From NCBI GenBank assembly GCA_903888485.1, contig CAISTS010000042.1, positions 39,113-103,112 on the forward strand: 64,000 nt of DNA, read 5' to 3'. This document shows positions 1 through 8,257 of the stretch, piece by piece. The notes under the pieces were generated by a model. The model was not told the origin of the DNA. It ran no database searches and saw nothing but the letters and a program-made list of their open reading frames with translations. Positions within the stretch are counted from its first letter, which is position 1. Each line of letters opens with the position of its first letter. The DNA is from an uncultured bacterium (GTDB lineage Bacteria > Pseudomonadota > Alphaproteobacteria > Rhodospirillales > Rhodospirillaceae). The translations under genes and the position numbers were made by a program.

Positions 1-69
1 CGAGTTGTCATCGGTGGGACGTGAGTCCTTCACCTGGGTATCCATGTGGCCGCAATACGGACAGCGCAT
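1..69 (-). CDS. nrdR: Transcriptional repressor NrdR, N-terminal fragment cut by the window edge
   Basis: Only the first 23 codons lie in the window. Read on the minus strand they begin MRCPYCGHMDTQVKDSRPTD, the characteristic N-terminal zinc-ribbon start of NrdR, with the first CxxC pair visible. NrdR is an ATP-cone regulator that represses ribonucleotide reductase genes by binding NrdR boxes. It follows glyA on the same strand after 93 nt, the usual glyA-nrdR-rib order of alphaproteobacteria. The ATP-cone and DNA-binding remainder are outside the window. Confidence 0.9.
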   Translation of the reverse strand, partial: MRCPYCGHMDTQVKDSRPTDDNS

Positions 70-162
70 GTCTCCGACCCCTTAAATTGCTTCCAGCGGG
101 CGCCCCGGACTTGGGTTGTCGCCGCGCTGAACTTCCCCTCAATAGCCCCTTGTCACCCCAAT

Positions 163-1446
163 TTATTGATAAATCGGAAACCCGCGACACAAATTCTGGA
201 CTCTTGCGCGTACGGCCTTCTCGACTTCGGCCGTTTCACCCGGCTTCGCCACCTGGGCGTCGAGGACCTCGACGATCCATTCGCCGATCTGCTTGAACTC
301 CGCGACGCCAAAGCCGCGCGTTGTGGCGGCGGGGGTGCCGAGGCGCACGCCCGAGGTCACCGTCGGTTTCTCGGGGTCGAAGGGGATGCCGTTCTTGTTG
401 CAGGTCATCCCGGCCCGCTCGAGCAGATGCTCGACGATATTGCCCGTGAGTTTCTTGGGGCGCAGGTCGACGAGCATCAGATGTGTATCTGTGCCACCGG
501 CGACGATCTCGAGGCCGCCCTTGCGCAGGGTCTCGGCTAGGGCCTTGGCATTGTCGATGACCGCTTGGGCATAGACCTTGAATTCTGGCTTCAGCGCTTC
601 ACCGAAAGCCACGGCCTTGCCGGCGATGACGTGCATGAGTGGGCCACCCTGCAGACCCGGGAAGATGGCCGAGTTGATCTTCTTACCGATGTCTTCGTTG
701 TTGGCGAGGATCATGCCGCCGCGGGGCCCGCGCAGCGTCTTGTGGGTGGTGGTGGTCACCACGTCGGCGAGCGGCAGCGGGCTCGGATAGAGACCGGCGG
801 CCACGAGGCCGGCGAAATGCGCCATATCGACCATGAAATAGGCGCCGACGGCATCGGCGATGGCGCGGAAGGCCTTGAAGTCGATGATGCGCGAATAGGC
901 CGAGCCGCCCGCGATGATGAGCTTCGGCTTGTGTTCCTTGGCCAGGCTCTCGACCTGATCCATGTCGATGATGCCGTCCTGGCGGCGCACACCGTAACGG
1001 ATCGGATTGAACCACTTGCCCGAGATGTTGGGCGCGGCGCCGTGCGTCAGATGCCCGCCCGAGGCCAGATCCATGCCCATGATGGTATCGCCCGGCTTGA
1101 TGAGTGCGAGGAACACCGCTTCGTTGGCGGGCGCGCCGGCGTGGGGCTGCACGTTGGCGAAGGAGCAGTTGAACAGCTTCTTGGCGCGCTCGATGGCCAG
1201 GCTCTCGGCGATATCGACGAACTCGCAGCCACCATAATAACGCTTGCCGGGATAGCCTTCGGCGTACTTGTTGGTGAGCACGCTGCCGACCGCTTCCAGC
1301 ACCGCGCGGCTGACGACGTTCTCCGAGGCGATCAATTCGATCTGGGTCTGCTGGCGGTCGAGTTCCTTGGTGAGGGATTCCATCACCGCCGGGTCGGCTT
1401 CGGCGAGACCGCGGGAGAAGAAGGCTGAAGTGACGGGGCGATCCAT
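163..1446 (-). CDS. glyA: Serine hydroxymethyltransferase
   Basis: Interconverts serine and glycine using PLP and tetrahydrofolate, the main source of one-carbon units; cytosolic. The 427-residue length is normal for bacterial GlyA. The PLP-binding motif [14 protein letters not shown] is present, with the Schiff-base lysine at residue 236. The N-terminal ASENVVS and YPGKRYYGG substrate-site motifs are intact. The ATG at 1446 gives the standard N-terminus. It lies 18 nt downstream of rpiB and upstream of nrdR, so rpiB-glyA-nrdR probably form one transcript. Nothing unusual seen. Confidence 0.97.
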   Translation of the reverse strand: MDRPVTSAFFSRGLAEADPAVMESLTKELDRQQTQIELIASENVVSRAVLEAVGSVLTNKYAEGYPGKRYYGGCEFVDIAESLAIERAKKLFNCSFANVQPHAGAPANEAVFLALIKPGDTIMGMDLASGGHLTHGAAPNISGKWFNPIRYGVRRQDGIIDMDQVESLAKEHKPKLIIAGGSAYSRIIDFKAFRAIADAVGAYFMVDMAHFAGLVAAGLYPSPLPLADVVTTTTHKTLRGPRGGMILANNEDIGKKINSAIFPGLQGGPLMHVIAGKAVAFGEALKPEFKVYAQAVIDNAKALAETLRKGGLEIVAGGTDTHLMLVDLRPKKLTGNIVEHLLERAGMTCNKNGIPFDPEKPTVTSGVRLGTPAATTRGFGVAEFKQIGEWIVEVLDAQVAKPGETAEVEKAVRARVQNLCRGFPIYQ

Positions 1447-1464
1447 GGCGATGCGGTTCCTTTT

Positions 1465-1920
1465 TTAGCCGAGTTTATCGACGCGGCGCGCGTGGCGGCC
1501 GCCTTCGAAGTCCGTGGTGAAAAACGATGTAAGGATTGCGCGCGCCTCGGCCGGCGGCGTTGAACGCGCGCCGAGGGCAAGGACATTGGCATTGTTGTGC
1601 TGGCGCGCGAGCTTGGCGGTGGCTTCGTCATGCACCAGCGCGGCGCGCAGGCCTTTGTGGCGGTTGACCGCGATGGAGATACCGATGCCGCTGCCGCAAA
1701 TGGCGACGCCGGCTTTGGCTTTTCCGCCCTTGATGGCTTCGGCAAGCGCATTGCCGTAATCGGGATAGTCGACGGAGTCTGCGGTGGCCGGACCGAGGTC
1801 GAGGACCTTGTAACCAAGCGCCGCAAGATCGCCCTTCAGCGCCGCCTTGAGGTCCACCCCGGCGTGATCGCTGGCGATGGCCACGGTGTCCCCGGGCCCG
1901 GCTAATTGCGTCTCAGACAT
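1465..1920 (-). CDS. rpiB: Ribose-5-phosphate isomerase B
   Basis: Isomerises ribose 5-phosphate and ribulose 5-phosphate in the non-oxidative pentose phosphate pathway. The RpiB/LacA/LacB fold is indicated by AIASDHAGVDLK near residue 14 and by ICGSGIGISIA, whose Cys75 is the expected catalytic thiol. HNNANVLALGAR follows. The open frame extends upstream to 1983, but the extra 21 residues match nothing in the family, so I start at MSETQLAG (1920), giving 151 residues. The ribosome-binding site is weak at either start. The gene is probably co-transcribed with glyA. Confidence 0.92.
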   Translation of the reverse strand: MSETQLAGPGDTVAIASDHAGVDLKAALKGDLAALGYKVLDLGPATADSVDYPDYGNALAEAIKGGKAKAGVAICGSGIGISIAVNRHKGLRAALVHDEATAKLARQHNNANVLALGARSTPPAEARAILTSFFTTDFEGGRHARRVDKLG

Positions 1921-2029
1921 AAATATGTGCGTCCAACCGCCTAACAGGTGGTGGGGATACCACATATCGCAGGCCCGTGCCAATTGGACACAAGGGATTG
2001 GATTTATTGGGGAATTCTGAGCTTTTCCC

Positions 2030-2239
2030 TCAGACCGAGGCGTTCTTGCGCAACACGCGTTTGAGCTTGCGCAGCGCGTTCATCTTCAAGCTATAGGGAC
2101 TGGTATAAGCGGAGCCGACGACACAGACCTCAGTGTTAGTCCGGGGATCGAGGGCAGAGCACTTGACCGCATTGCCGACGACGACAACTTCGAACAGTAC
2201 TTCGCCCAGTTCAGGATCGATGTCGGTTTCGTGACCCAT
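2030..2239 (-). CDS. Small conserved alphaproteobacterial protein (DUF6898-like)
   Basis: A 69-residue protein beginning MGHETDIDPELGEVLFEVV with a central NAVKCSALDPRTNTEVCVVG segment and a basic C-terminus (LRKLKRVLRKNASV). This resembles the small proteins filed as DUF6898 in alphaproteobacteria, in which a core of the type G-x-KVSAIDP-TGTEV is followed by a Lys/Arg-rich helix. No enzymatic motif is visible and the function is unknown. It stands alone, divergent from the penicillin acylase gene with 75 nt between them. The family assignment is from memory of the pattern. Confidence 0.6.
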   Translation of the reverse strand: MGHETDIDPELGEVLFEVVVVGNAVKCSALDPRTNTEVCVVGSAYTSPYSLKMNALRKLKRVLRKNASV

Positions 2240-2314
2240 GGAGTCAGATATGGTTCTCGGCTTGCGGTGCGCAATTTGCGCATCTCAGAATAGCATAAGC
2301 AACAGGCAGGCGCG

Positions 2315-4690
2315 ATGAAGGCTATCACCTGGATCATCAAGGCGGTCGCCGCACTGGCCCTTGCAATCGGGCTTGTGGCGGTGTTTTTGATCCTGCTCGC
2401 GCGGCTGGCGCTCCCCTCGCGCGAAGGCGAAATCGCACTCCCCGGCCTTGCTGCGCCCGTCACCATCAGCCGCGATACGCACGGCATTCCTCTCATCACC
2501 GCACAGTCCGAGGACGACGCCTACTTCGCGCTCGGTTACGTGCATGCGCAGGACCGCCTCTTCCAAATGGAGCTGATGCGCCGCCAAGGCACTGGACGTC
2601 TCGCCGAATTGATCGGCAGCGCCGGCCTCGGCTCGGACCGCTTCATGCGCACGCTTGGTGTCTATAAGCGCGCCGAAGCCGACTTTACCGGGCTCGATGC
2701 CGAAACACGTCGCGCCTTCGAACGCTATGCCGCCGGCGTGAATGTCTGGATCGCCGAGGATCATGTCCTGCCGCTGGAGTACCACCTCCTCTTCTTCAAG
2801 CCAGAGCCGTGGAAGCCGGCGGACTCGCTGGTGTGGCAGAAGCTCATGGGCCTGACGCTCTCGGGCAATTGGGACGACGAGCTGACGCAAGCGGCCCTGG
2901 TCGCCAAGCTCGGAGCGGAGAAGGCAGCGGCCTTACGCCCACCGTTACGTGCGGGCGATCCGGTCACTATGCCGCAGCATGCAAGCTTGTTGCCGACGGG
3001 TTTTCCTGAACGCCTGCACGCGGCCATGACGGCCGTGATCGCGCCGCACTCGGCGTCCAACGTCTGGGTGATCGACGGCGCTCACAGCGCCACAGGAAAA
3101 CCAATCGTGGCCAACGATCCGCATCTGAACTTCCAATCACCTATTATCTGGTATTTCGCCGGCATCGACACACCGACGCTGAGGATCTTCGGCGCGACGG
3201 TGCCGGGCGTGCCGCTGCATATGCTTGGTCACAACGAACACGTCGGCTGGGGCATCACCACGCCCGAAAGCGACACCAGCGATCTGTTCATCGAACAGCC
3301 CACCGGCGACGGCAAATCCTATGAAACCCCCGAAGGCTCGAAGCCATTTGTCACTCGTACCGAAGTCATCAACGTACGCTTCGGCGATCCCGTCGCCGTC
3401 ACGGTGCGCGAGACGCGACACGGGCCGGTGGTCAGCGACATCCTGGAGGCCGAAGAAATCCCCGCCGAGGTCAGATCGAACAACCGCGTGCTCGCGCTAT
3501 CGGCGGCGTTGTTCGCGGCGGGTGACCGCTCGGCCGACGGCGTCTTTCATATGAACCGCGCCACGAACGCTGCGGGTTTCGTTGAAGCCATTAAGCTCTT
3601 CCGCGCCCCGCAGCAGAACATGATGTTCGCCGACACCGAGGGCGCCATCGGCTATTACGCGCCGGGGCGCGTGCCGGTCCGGAAGGCCGGCGACGGCACC
3701 GTGCCCGTGCCGGGCTGGAGCGGCGACTATGACTGGACCGGTTGGATTCCGTTCGAGGAGCTGCCGCGCGAGCTGACCCCCGGCGTCGGAGCGATCATCA
3801 ACGCCAACAACAAAATGACCAACGACGACTATCCGCACTTCATCGCGGCGAATTGGGGCAACGCCTACCGCGCCCAGCGCATCGAGGAATTGCTTCGTCC
3901 GCAGACCGCGGCGACGCCGGCAAGCATGCAAGCTTTGCAGCAGGACACAGTGTCGCTGATGGCGCGCGACATGCTGCCGCTCCTGCTGGAACGCATCACG
4001 CCGCAGACCGACCGGCATCGCCAAGCTCTCGGTCTGCTCAAAGCCTGGGACGGCAACACCGACCGCACACGGCCCGAGCCGCTGATCTTCGCGCTCTGGC
4101 TTGAGAAACTCAAAGCCCGCGTGGTGAATGACGACCTCGGCGGCGACGCGCGCCTGTTCGGCGGCAACCGGCCGGAGTTCCTGCGCCAAGTGCTGACCGC
4201 CGACACCGCCTGGTGCGACGATCAGCGTACAACCGGCGTCGAGACCTGCGAGCAGCAAGTGGCCGGGTCATTCAGCGACGTCATGGTCTGGTTGGACGAG
4301 CAGGGCATCGCCGATGTGAACGGCGTTCATTGGGGCGACTACCACCAAGCCAGCTTCGGGCACCTGCTCTTCCAGAACTTTCCGGGCATCAGCCGCTTGG
4401 GCGGGCGAACCATCCCCAGCAGCGGCGACAACTACACCGTCAACCGTGGGTCCTTCGCTCCGTCGACGGCGCGCGTGCCCTTCCGCCACAATCACGGGGC
4501 CTCGTTGCGCGCGGTCTACGATTTCAGCGATTTGGACAAGTCCCAGTTCGCCTTGGCCGGCGGCCAGTCAGGCCAGATGCTCTCGCCTCACTACGGCGAC
4601 ATGCTGGAAAGCTGGCGGGACGGGCGGTATTTCACGGCTCCTACGGCCGCCAATGCCGCCCATAAACTCACGTTAAACCCGGCGAAATGA
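2315..4690 (+). CDS. Penicillin acylase family protein, N-terminally membrane anchored
   Basis: An N-terminal nucleophile hydrolase of the penicillin/cephalosporin/acyl-homoserine-lactone acylase family, 791 residues. A hydrophobic segment at residues 8-30 is a membrane anchor or uncleaved signal, placing the enzyme in the periplasm. The alpha-chain motif GYVHAQDRLFQMELMRRQ is present. The self-processing site precedes SNVWVIDG, with the presumed nucleophile Ser248. ANDPHL and GHNEHVGWG, typical of the beta chain, follow. These enzymes cleave amide bonds of acyl side chains; the real substrate (beta-lactam, N-acyl-homoserine lactone or another amide) cannot be read from sequence. AGGCAGG lies just before the ATG. 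Confidence 0.9.
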   Translation: MKAITWIIKAVAALALAIGLVAVFLILLARLALPSREGEIALPGLAAPVTISRDTHGIPLITAQSEDDAYFALGYVHAQDRLFQMELMRRQGTGRLAELIGSAGLGSDRFMRTLGVYKRAEADFTGLDAETRRAFERYAAGVNVWIAEDHVLPLEYHLLFFKPEPWKPADSLVWQKLMGLTLSGNWDDELTQAALVAKLGAEKAAALRPPLRAGDPVTMPQHASLLPTGFPERLHAAMTAVIAPHSASNVWVIDGAHSATGKPIVANDPHLNFQSPIIWYFAGIDTPTLRIFGATVPGVPLHMLGHNEHVGWGITTPESDTSDLFIEQPTGDGKSYETPEGSKPFVTRTEVINVRFGDPVAVTVRETRHGPVVSDILEAEEIPAEVRSNNRVLALSAALFAAGDRSADGVFHMNRATNAAGFVEAIKLFRAPQQNMMFADTEGAIGYYAPGRVPVRKAGDGTVPVPGWSGDYDWTGWIPFEELPRELTPGVGAIINANNKMTNDDYPHFIAANWGNAYRAQRIEELLRPQTAATPASMQALQQDTVSLMARDMLPLLLERITPQTDRHRQALGLLKAWDGNTDRTRPEPLIFALWLEKLKARVVNDDLGGDARLFGGNRPEFLRQVLTADTAWCDDQRTTGVETCEQQVAGSFSDVMVWLDEQGIADVNGVHWGDYHQASFGHLLFQNFPGISRLGGRTIPSSGDNYTVNRGSFAPSTARVPFRHNHGASLRAVYDFSDLDKSQFALAGGQSGQMLSPHYGDMLESWRDGRYFTAPTAANAAHKLTLNPAK

Positions 4691-4717
4691 CGTTACAGGT
4701 CCACGACTTGTGACCCG

Positions 4718-4733
4718 TTAAGCTAGGGTTTAC
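4718..4733 (+). promoter_or_regulatory. CtrA-like box upstream of motB
   Basis: TTAA, seven bases, then TTTAC: one mismatch from the CtrA consensus TTAA-N7-TTAAC of alphaproteobacteria. It lies 77 nt before the motB start in the only non-coding stretch between two plus-strand genes. Flagellar genes are classical CtrA targets. Such a short site can arise by chance, so this is suggestive only. Confidence 0.3.
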
Positions 4734-4809
4734 ATTATTCGTCAATGATTTGGGGTTGAATGGTCAGCGATCGGCCAGCGAACACCTTCATGGGCGGGCC
4801 TGGGGACGA

Positions 4810-5820
4810 ATGGCAGAGAGACCAGATTTCGGCGGCGCTGGGAGCGACGACAAGGCTCCGATCATCATCAAGCGCGTCAAAAAGGGTGGCGAAGGCCACC
4901 ACGGCGGCGCGTGGAAAGTCGCCTACGCCGACTTCGTGACGGCCATGATGGCCTTCTTCCTTCTGCTCTGGCTTTTGAACGCCGTCACCGAACAGCAGCT
5001 CAACGGTGTGGCAGATTACTTCACGCCCATTGCCGCCTCGACCCGCGAAAGCGGCGCCGGCGGCATGCTCGGCGGCCAAACCGTGGGCGAAGGCGCCTCG
5101 CAGTCGCGCACCGGCGCGACCGCGGCGGTCGTGCTGCCGCCGCCTTCCATCGGGTCCGGCGGCGCGGAGATGACCGACCCAAATCAATCCTCGCAGAGCC
5201 AGGAAGAGTCCATCAAAGCCGCGCAGGAAGCCAAGGAACAACGCGAGTTCGAACAGGTCGAACGGGAATTGAAGCAAACCATCAGCGGCGTCCCCGATCT
5301 CGCGCCCATGGCCAGCAGCCTGCTCGTGGACAACACGCCGGAAGGCGTACGCATCCAGATCATGGATCAGGACAAGGTCGACATGTTCTCGCCGGGCAGC
5401 GCCAACCTGTTCCCGCGCTCGAAGGAATTGCTGGTGCAGGTCGCCAAGGTCATCCGCAAGATGCCCAACAAGGTCAGCATCACCGGCCACACCGATCCGT
5501 CGACGGCGGTCGACCCTTCCGGTTACACCAATTGGGAGTTGTCGTCCGACCGCGCCCTCGCGACACGCCGCGCACTTTTGGAAGGCGGCATGGACGACCG
5601 GCAGATCAACAAGGTCGTGGGCGTTTCCGACCGCGAGCCCATCGACAAGGCGCAGCTGCGTTCGCCGCGCAACAGACGTGTGTCCATCGTTCTCTTGCGC
5701 GCGGAAAACACCAAGGCGGAGGATTTCGACCGCCTGCCGCGCTTCCTGGAGAAGACCAGCGGGCGCCAGCCGACCAATTCGGCCACGGGCGAAAACCTGG
5801 CGCCCGGCGTAAAACCCTGA
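4810..5820 (+). CDS. motB: Flagellar motor stator protein MotB
   Basis: Cell-wall-anchored half of the flagellar stator. I start at the ATG at 4810 because it has a purine-rich TGGGGA just upstream; the frame is open back to 4750. In the 336-residue product a short basic cytoplasmic tail precedes one membrane helix, AYADFVTAMMAFFLLLWLL, in which Asp41 is the proton-conducting residue. A low-complexity linker of about 100 residues leads to an OmpA-like peptidoglycan-binding domain (SITGHTD, SSDRALATRRALL, RSPRNRRVSIVL). No motA or other flagellar gene is nearby, so the stator genes are unlinked here. Confidence 0.9.
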   Translation: MAERPDFGGAGSDDKAPIIIKRVKKGGEGHHGGAWKVAYADFVTAMMAFFLLLWLLNAVTEQQLNGVADYFTPIAASTRESGAGGMLGGQTVGEGASQSRTGATAAVVLPPPSIGSGGAEMTDPNQSSQSQEESIKAAQEAKEQREFEQVERELKQTISGVPDLAPMASSLLVDNTPEGVRIQIMDQDKVDMFSPGSANLFPRSKELLVQVAKVIRKMPNKVSITGHTDPSTAVDPSGYTNWELSSDRALATRRALLEGGMDDRQINKVVGVSDREPIDKAQLRSPRNRRVSIVLLRAENTKAEDFDRLPRFLEKTSGRQPTNSATGENLAPGVKP

Positions 5821-5900
5821 TTTAAATCTGGAACTTCGCGCGAGTCGCCTGCGCCGGTTGGGCTTGCCAGCGGGCCCGCCCGCAGCCATTCTAGTTAAGG

Positions 5901-6632
5901 ATGGACCAGACACCCCTCAAACGTCCGCAATTCTTTTTCACCACGGCACCGCTGCCGTGTCCCTACCTGCCCGACCGCCTGGAACGCAAGCTGGTGACCG
6001 AGCTTTCCGGTCCCGGCGCTGAAAACCTGCACGAGGCGCTCGCCCGCTCGGGTTTCCGCCGCAGCCATTCCATCGCCTATGCACCCGCCTGTCCCGGCTG
6101 CAAAGCCTGCGTGCCCGTGCGCGTCGTCGCGCGCGACTTTTCACGCCGCCGTTCGATGGCCCGTCAATGGCGCCAGAACCAAGACTTGGTCGCGATCAAG
6201 GTGCCGGCGCGCGCCACCACCGAGCAATACGAACTCTTCGCACGCTATCAACAGTCCCGCCACGCCGGCAGCGACATGGCGCTGATGGGATTTTATGAAT
6301 ACAGCGCGATGGTCGAAGACAGTCCGATCGATACGTTCCTGGTCGAATACCGCGACCGCGCCGGCGTGCTCACCGCGGTGTGTCTGACCGACCGCACCAC
6401 CGATGGGCTGTCGGCAGTCTACAGTTTCTTCGAAGCCGGAGGCGCACGCGATGGCCTCGGCAACTACGTGGTGCTCTGGCTGATCGAACAAGCCAAGCGC
6501 CTCAATCTGCCCTACGTGTATTTGGGCTACTGGATCGGCGACAGCGCCAAGATGGCGTACAAGGCGCGCTTTCAGCCGCTCGAAACGCTGGGGCCTAGTG
6601 GCTGGGCGCCCTTGGAACTGCCGGAGTCGTAG
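5901..6632 (+). CDS. bpt: Aspartate/glutamate leucyltransferase (N-end rule)
   Basis: Transfers leucine from leucyl-tRNA to proteins with N-terminal Asp or Glu, marking them for ClpS/ClpAP degradation. The 243-residue length fits the Bpt/Ate1 family. Near residue 54 it has the hallmark YAPACPGCKACVPVRV with clustered cysteines. RSHSIAYAP and ARQWRQNQDL flank it, and PYVYLGYWI lies in the C-terminal acyltransferase-like half. It lies 80 nt after motB and 36 nt before the decayed kinase, all on the plus strand; no functional link is implied. Confidence 0.93.
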   Translation: MDQTPLKRPQFFFTTAPLPCPYLPDRLERKLVTELSGPGAENLHEALARSGFRRSHSIAYAPACPGCKACVPVRVVARDFSRRRSMARQWRQNQDLVAIKVPARATTEQYELFARYQQSRHAGSDMALMGFYEYSAMVEDSPIDTFLVEYRDRAGVLTAVCLTDRTTDGLSAVYSFFEAGGARDGLGNYVVLWLIEQAKRLNLPYVYLGYWIGDSAKMAYKARFQPLETLGPSGWAPLELPES

Positions 6633-6668
6633 ACAGCGCGCAAGGGAACGGTTTCGGCAGCACGCGCG

Positions 6669-7989
6669 ATGAAAACAACCCGCCGCATGGAGTCTATCGT
6701 TCGTTGGGGCATTATTGCCCTCGGCGTCCATTTGCTTGTCGCGACCGGCGCGATGTTTTGGCACGTCAATCGCGCGCGCGAGGCTGATGCGTTGGTCGAG
6801 CATACGCAGCAAGTGCGTTACAGGCTGCTGGATGTCCTGTCCCTCGCCCTCGACGCCGAGTCCGCCGAGCGCGGCTATGCGCTTGTCCAGAGCGACGCCT
6901 ATCTCACGGATCACTTCAGCGCCGTGACGCGATTGCGTACGGCCGTAGCCGGCGTCAAGGAACTCACCAGAGACAACCCGACCCAGCACGAACGCGCGCT
7001 CGCGCTCGACAAGCTGATTTCCACCAAAATTGACCAGATGCGCGCCGTGATCGATTTCGTGCGCAAAATAGATCAATCGACCGCGCTCGAGAATTATAAG
7101 TCCGGCGCAACGCAGACGGTGGCTACCGAGATCCGATTAGCCATTCAGGCCCTGCTTGACGAAGAGGACCGGTTGTTCGGTCTGCACGCAGCCGACGTGG
7201 CGCGTGCGGAGCAAGTACGCATCATCACCTTCATGGTGCTTTTGGTTCTCTTTGCGATCGTCGGCGCGATCTACTTCACGGCCGCCCAACCACAACATCG
7301 CCACCCGCAACGCTATGCTCGCCGAGCTCTCCGAGGCCAAACGCAGGACCGAGCGCGCCGACCGCTTCAAAGGCGACTTGCTCAACCATCTGGGCGGCGC
7401 GCTGCCGCACCCGCTCACGAATATCACTTCACAAAGCGATCTCTTGCTTTACCGCGCGACCGACGCGCACTCCGACAAGGATCAGAAGATGATCGGCGAG
7501 ATTCGCAAGACCGCGCGCGAGCTGCTGGCCGTGGCCACCAACTTCTTGCATATCGGTCGCCTGCAAGCGCGCAAGCCGCTGAAGCTGGACGATGACGACT
7601 GCGATCTCGATGACATCATTCAGCTGGCCATCAAGCCGTCTGAAGACAAAGCCGAAAAGGGCGGCGTCGCGCTGCGCAGTGCGAACGAATTCGCGCGCGC
7701 GCTGCCGGGCGGCGACATCGTCATCGCGGTGCGCGACACCGGACGCGGTATTCCGGCCGATCGCATCAAACAAGTCTTGGTGCCCTTCACCGAAATGGAC
7801 AACATGTTCGAGCGCGAGGCGCAGGGCATTGGCCTCGGTTTGCCGCTCGCGCTCGGCCTCGCGCAGGCGCACGGCGGCGCACTGACGCTGGACAGTACGG
7901 GCGCGGACACGCTGGCTGAAGTCACCTTGCCTGGCTATCGCGTCATAAAAATCTTCAATGCCGCTGAGGGTATCCGCCGCGCCTCTTGA
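6669..7989 (+). pseudogene. Decayed CHASE3-containing sensor histidine kinase (frameshifted)
   Basis: The first frame (6669 to about 7287) encodes a membrane helix near residues 10-32, a CHASE3-like extracytoplasmic helical region (ESAERGYALVQSD) and a second helix (FMVLLVLFAIVGAIYFTA). Homology then jumps to the +1 frame at a C run around 7285-7287, continuing as NHNIATRNAMLAELSEAKR to the stop at 7989. Two further defects exist. The H-box region reads LGGALPHPLTNI with Gly where the phospho-acceptor His should be. The ATPase domain runs from GVALRSANEFARALPGG straight into DIVIAVRDTGRGI, so the N-box segment of roughly 45 residues is missing. G1 (DTGRGI) and G2 (GIGLGLPLALGLA) remain. A non-functional relic is likely. 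Confidence 0.8.
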
Positions 7990-8038
7990 AACTGTGCGCC
8001 CGCCCGCCTAGCTTGGGCCGAATGTCCGTGGGGAATTT

Positions 8039-8203
8039 ATGATCAAAGCCGCCAAAATTGCCGCTCTCGCCACGCTGTGTGGGGCGCTGCTGTCCGGGTG
8101 CACGGACCCGGCATCCATGCTCGCCGGCGGCGTCAAAGGCTACTGCACACACAATCCCGGCGGCGCTTGCTCGCGCCCGCAGCCAAGTCAGCCGCCGCGG
8201 TAG
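8039..8203 (+). CDS. Small predicted lipoprotein, 54 residues
   Basis: A short open frame after the decayed kinase. It starts MIKAAKIAALATLCGALLSG and has a lipobox (LLSGC) with the lipidated Cys at position 21. The mature part is only 34 residues, rich in Gly, Pro and Cys (GGVKGYCTHNPGGACSRP). It should be exported by Sec and lipid-modified by Lgt/LspA. The start is supported by the signal peptide, although GTGGGGAATTT is only a moderate ribosome-binding site. No family recognised. Confidence 0.6.
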   Translation: MIKAAKIAALATLCGALLSGCTDPASMLAGGVKGYCTHNPGGACSRPQPSQPPR

Positions 8204-8211
8204 CGCACGCA

Positions 8212-8255
8212 AAATAATTCGTACCTAAATAATTCGTACCGGGTACGAATTATTT
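8212..8255. repeat. Composite repeat: two direct and one inverted copy of a 14 bp unit
   Basis: The unit AAATAATTCGTACC occurs at 8212-8225 and again at 8227-8240, and as its exact reverse complement at 8242-8255. The last two copies form a perfect 14 bp hairpin with one unpaired base. It lies between the plus-strand lipoprotein gene and the convergent parC stop, three bases from the latter. A related element with the same architecture is at 28307-28353. It may act as a bidirectional terminator, since the stem ends in A/T on both sides. Confidence 0.85.
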
Positions 8256-8257
8256 TA

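Noticed and set aside
565..1428. Long plus-strand frame opposite glyA and many similar frames opposite core genes
   Set aside because: High-GC codon bias produces long antisense frames; none has family motifs or a ribosome-binding site, and each lies over a clear gene.
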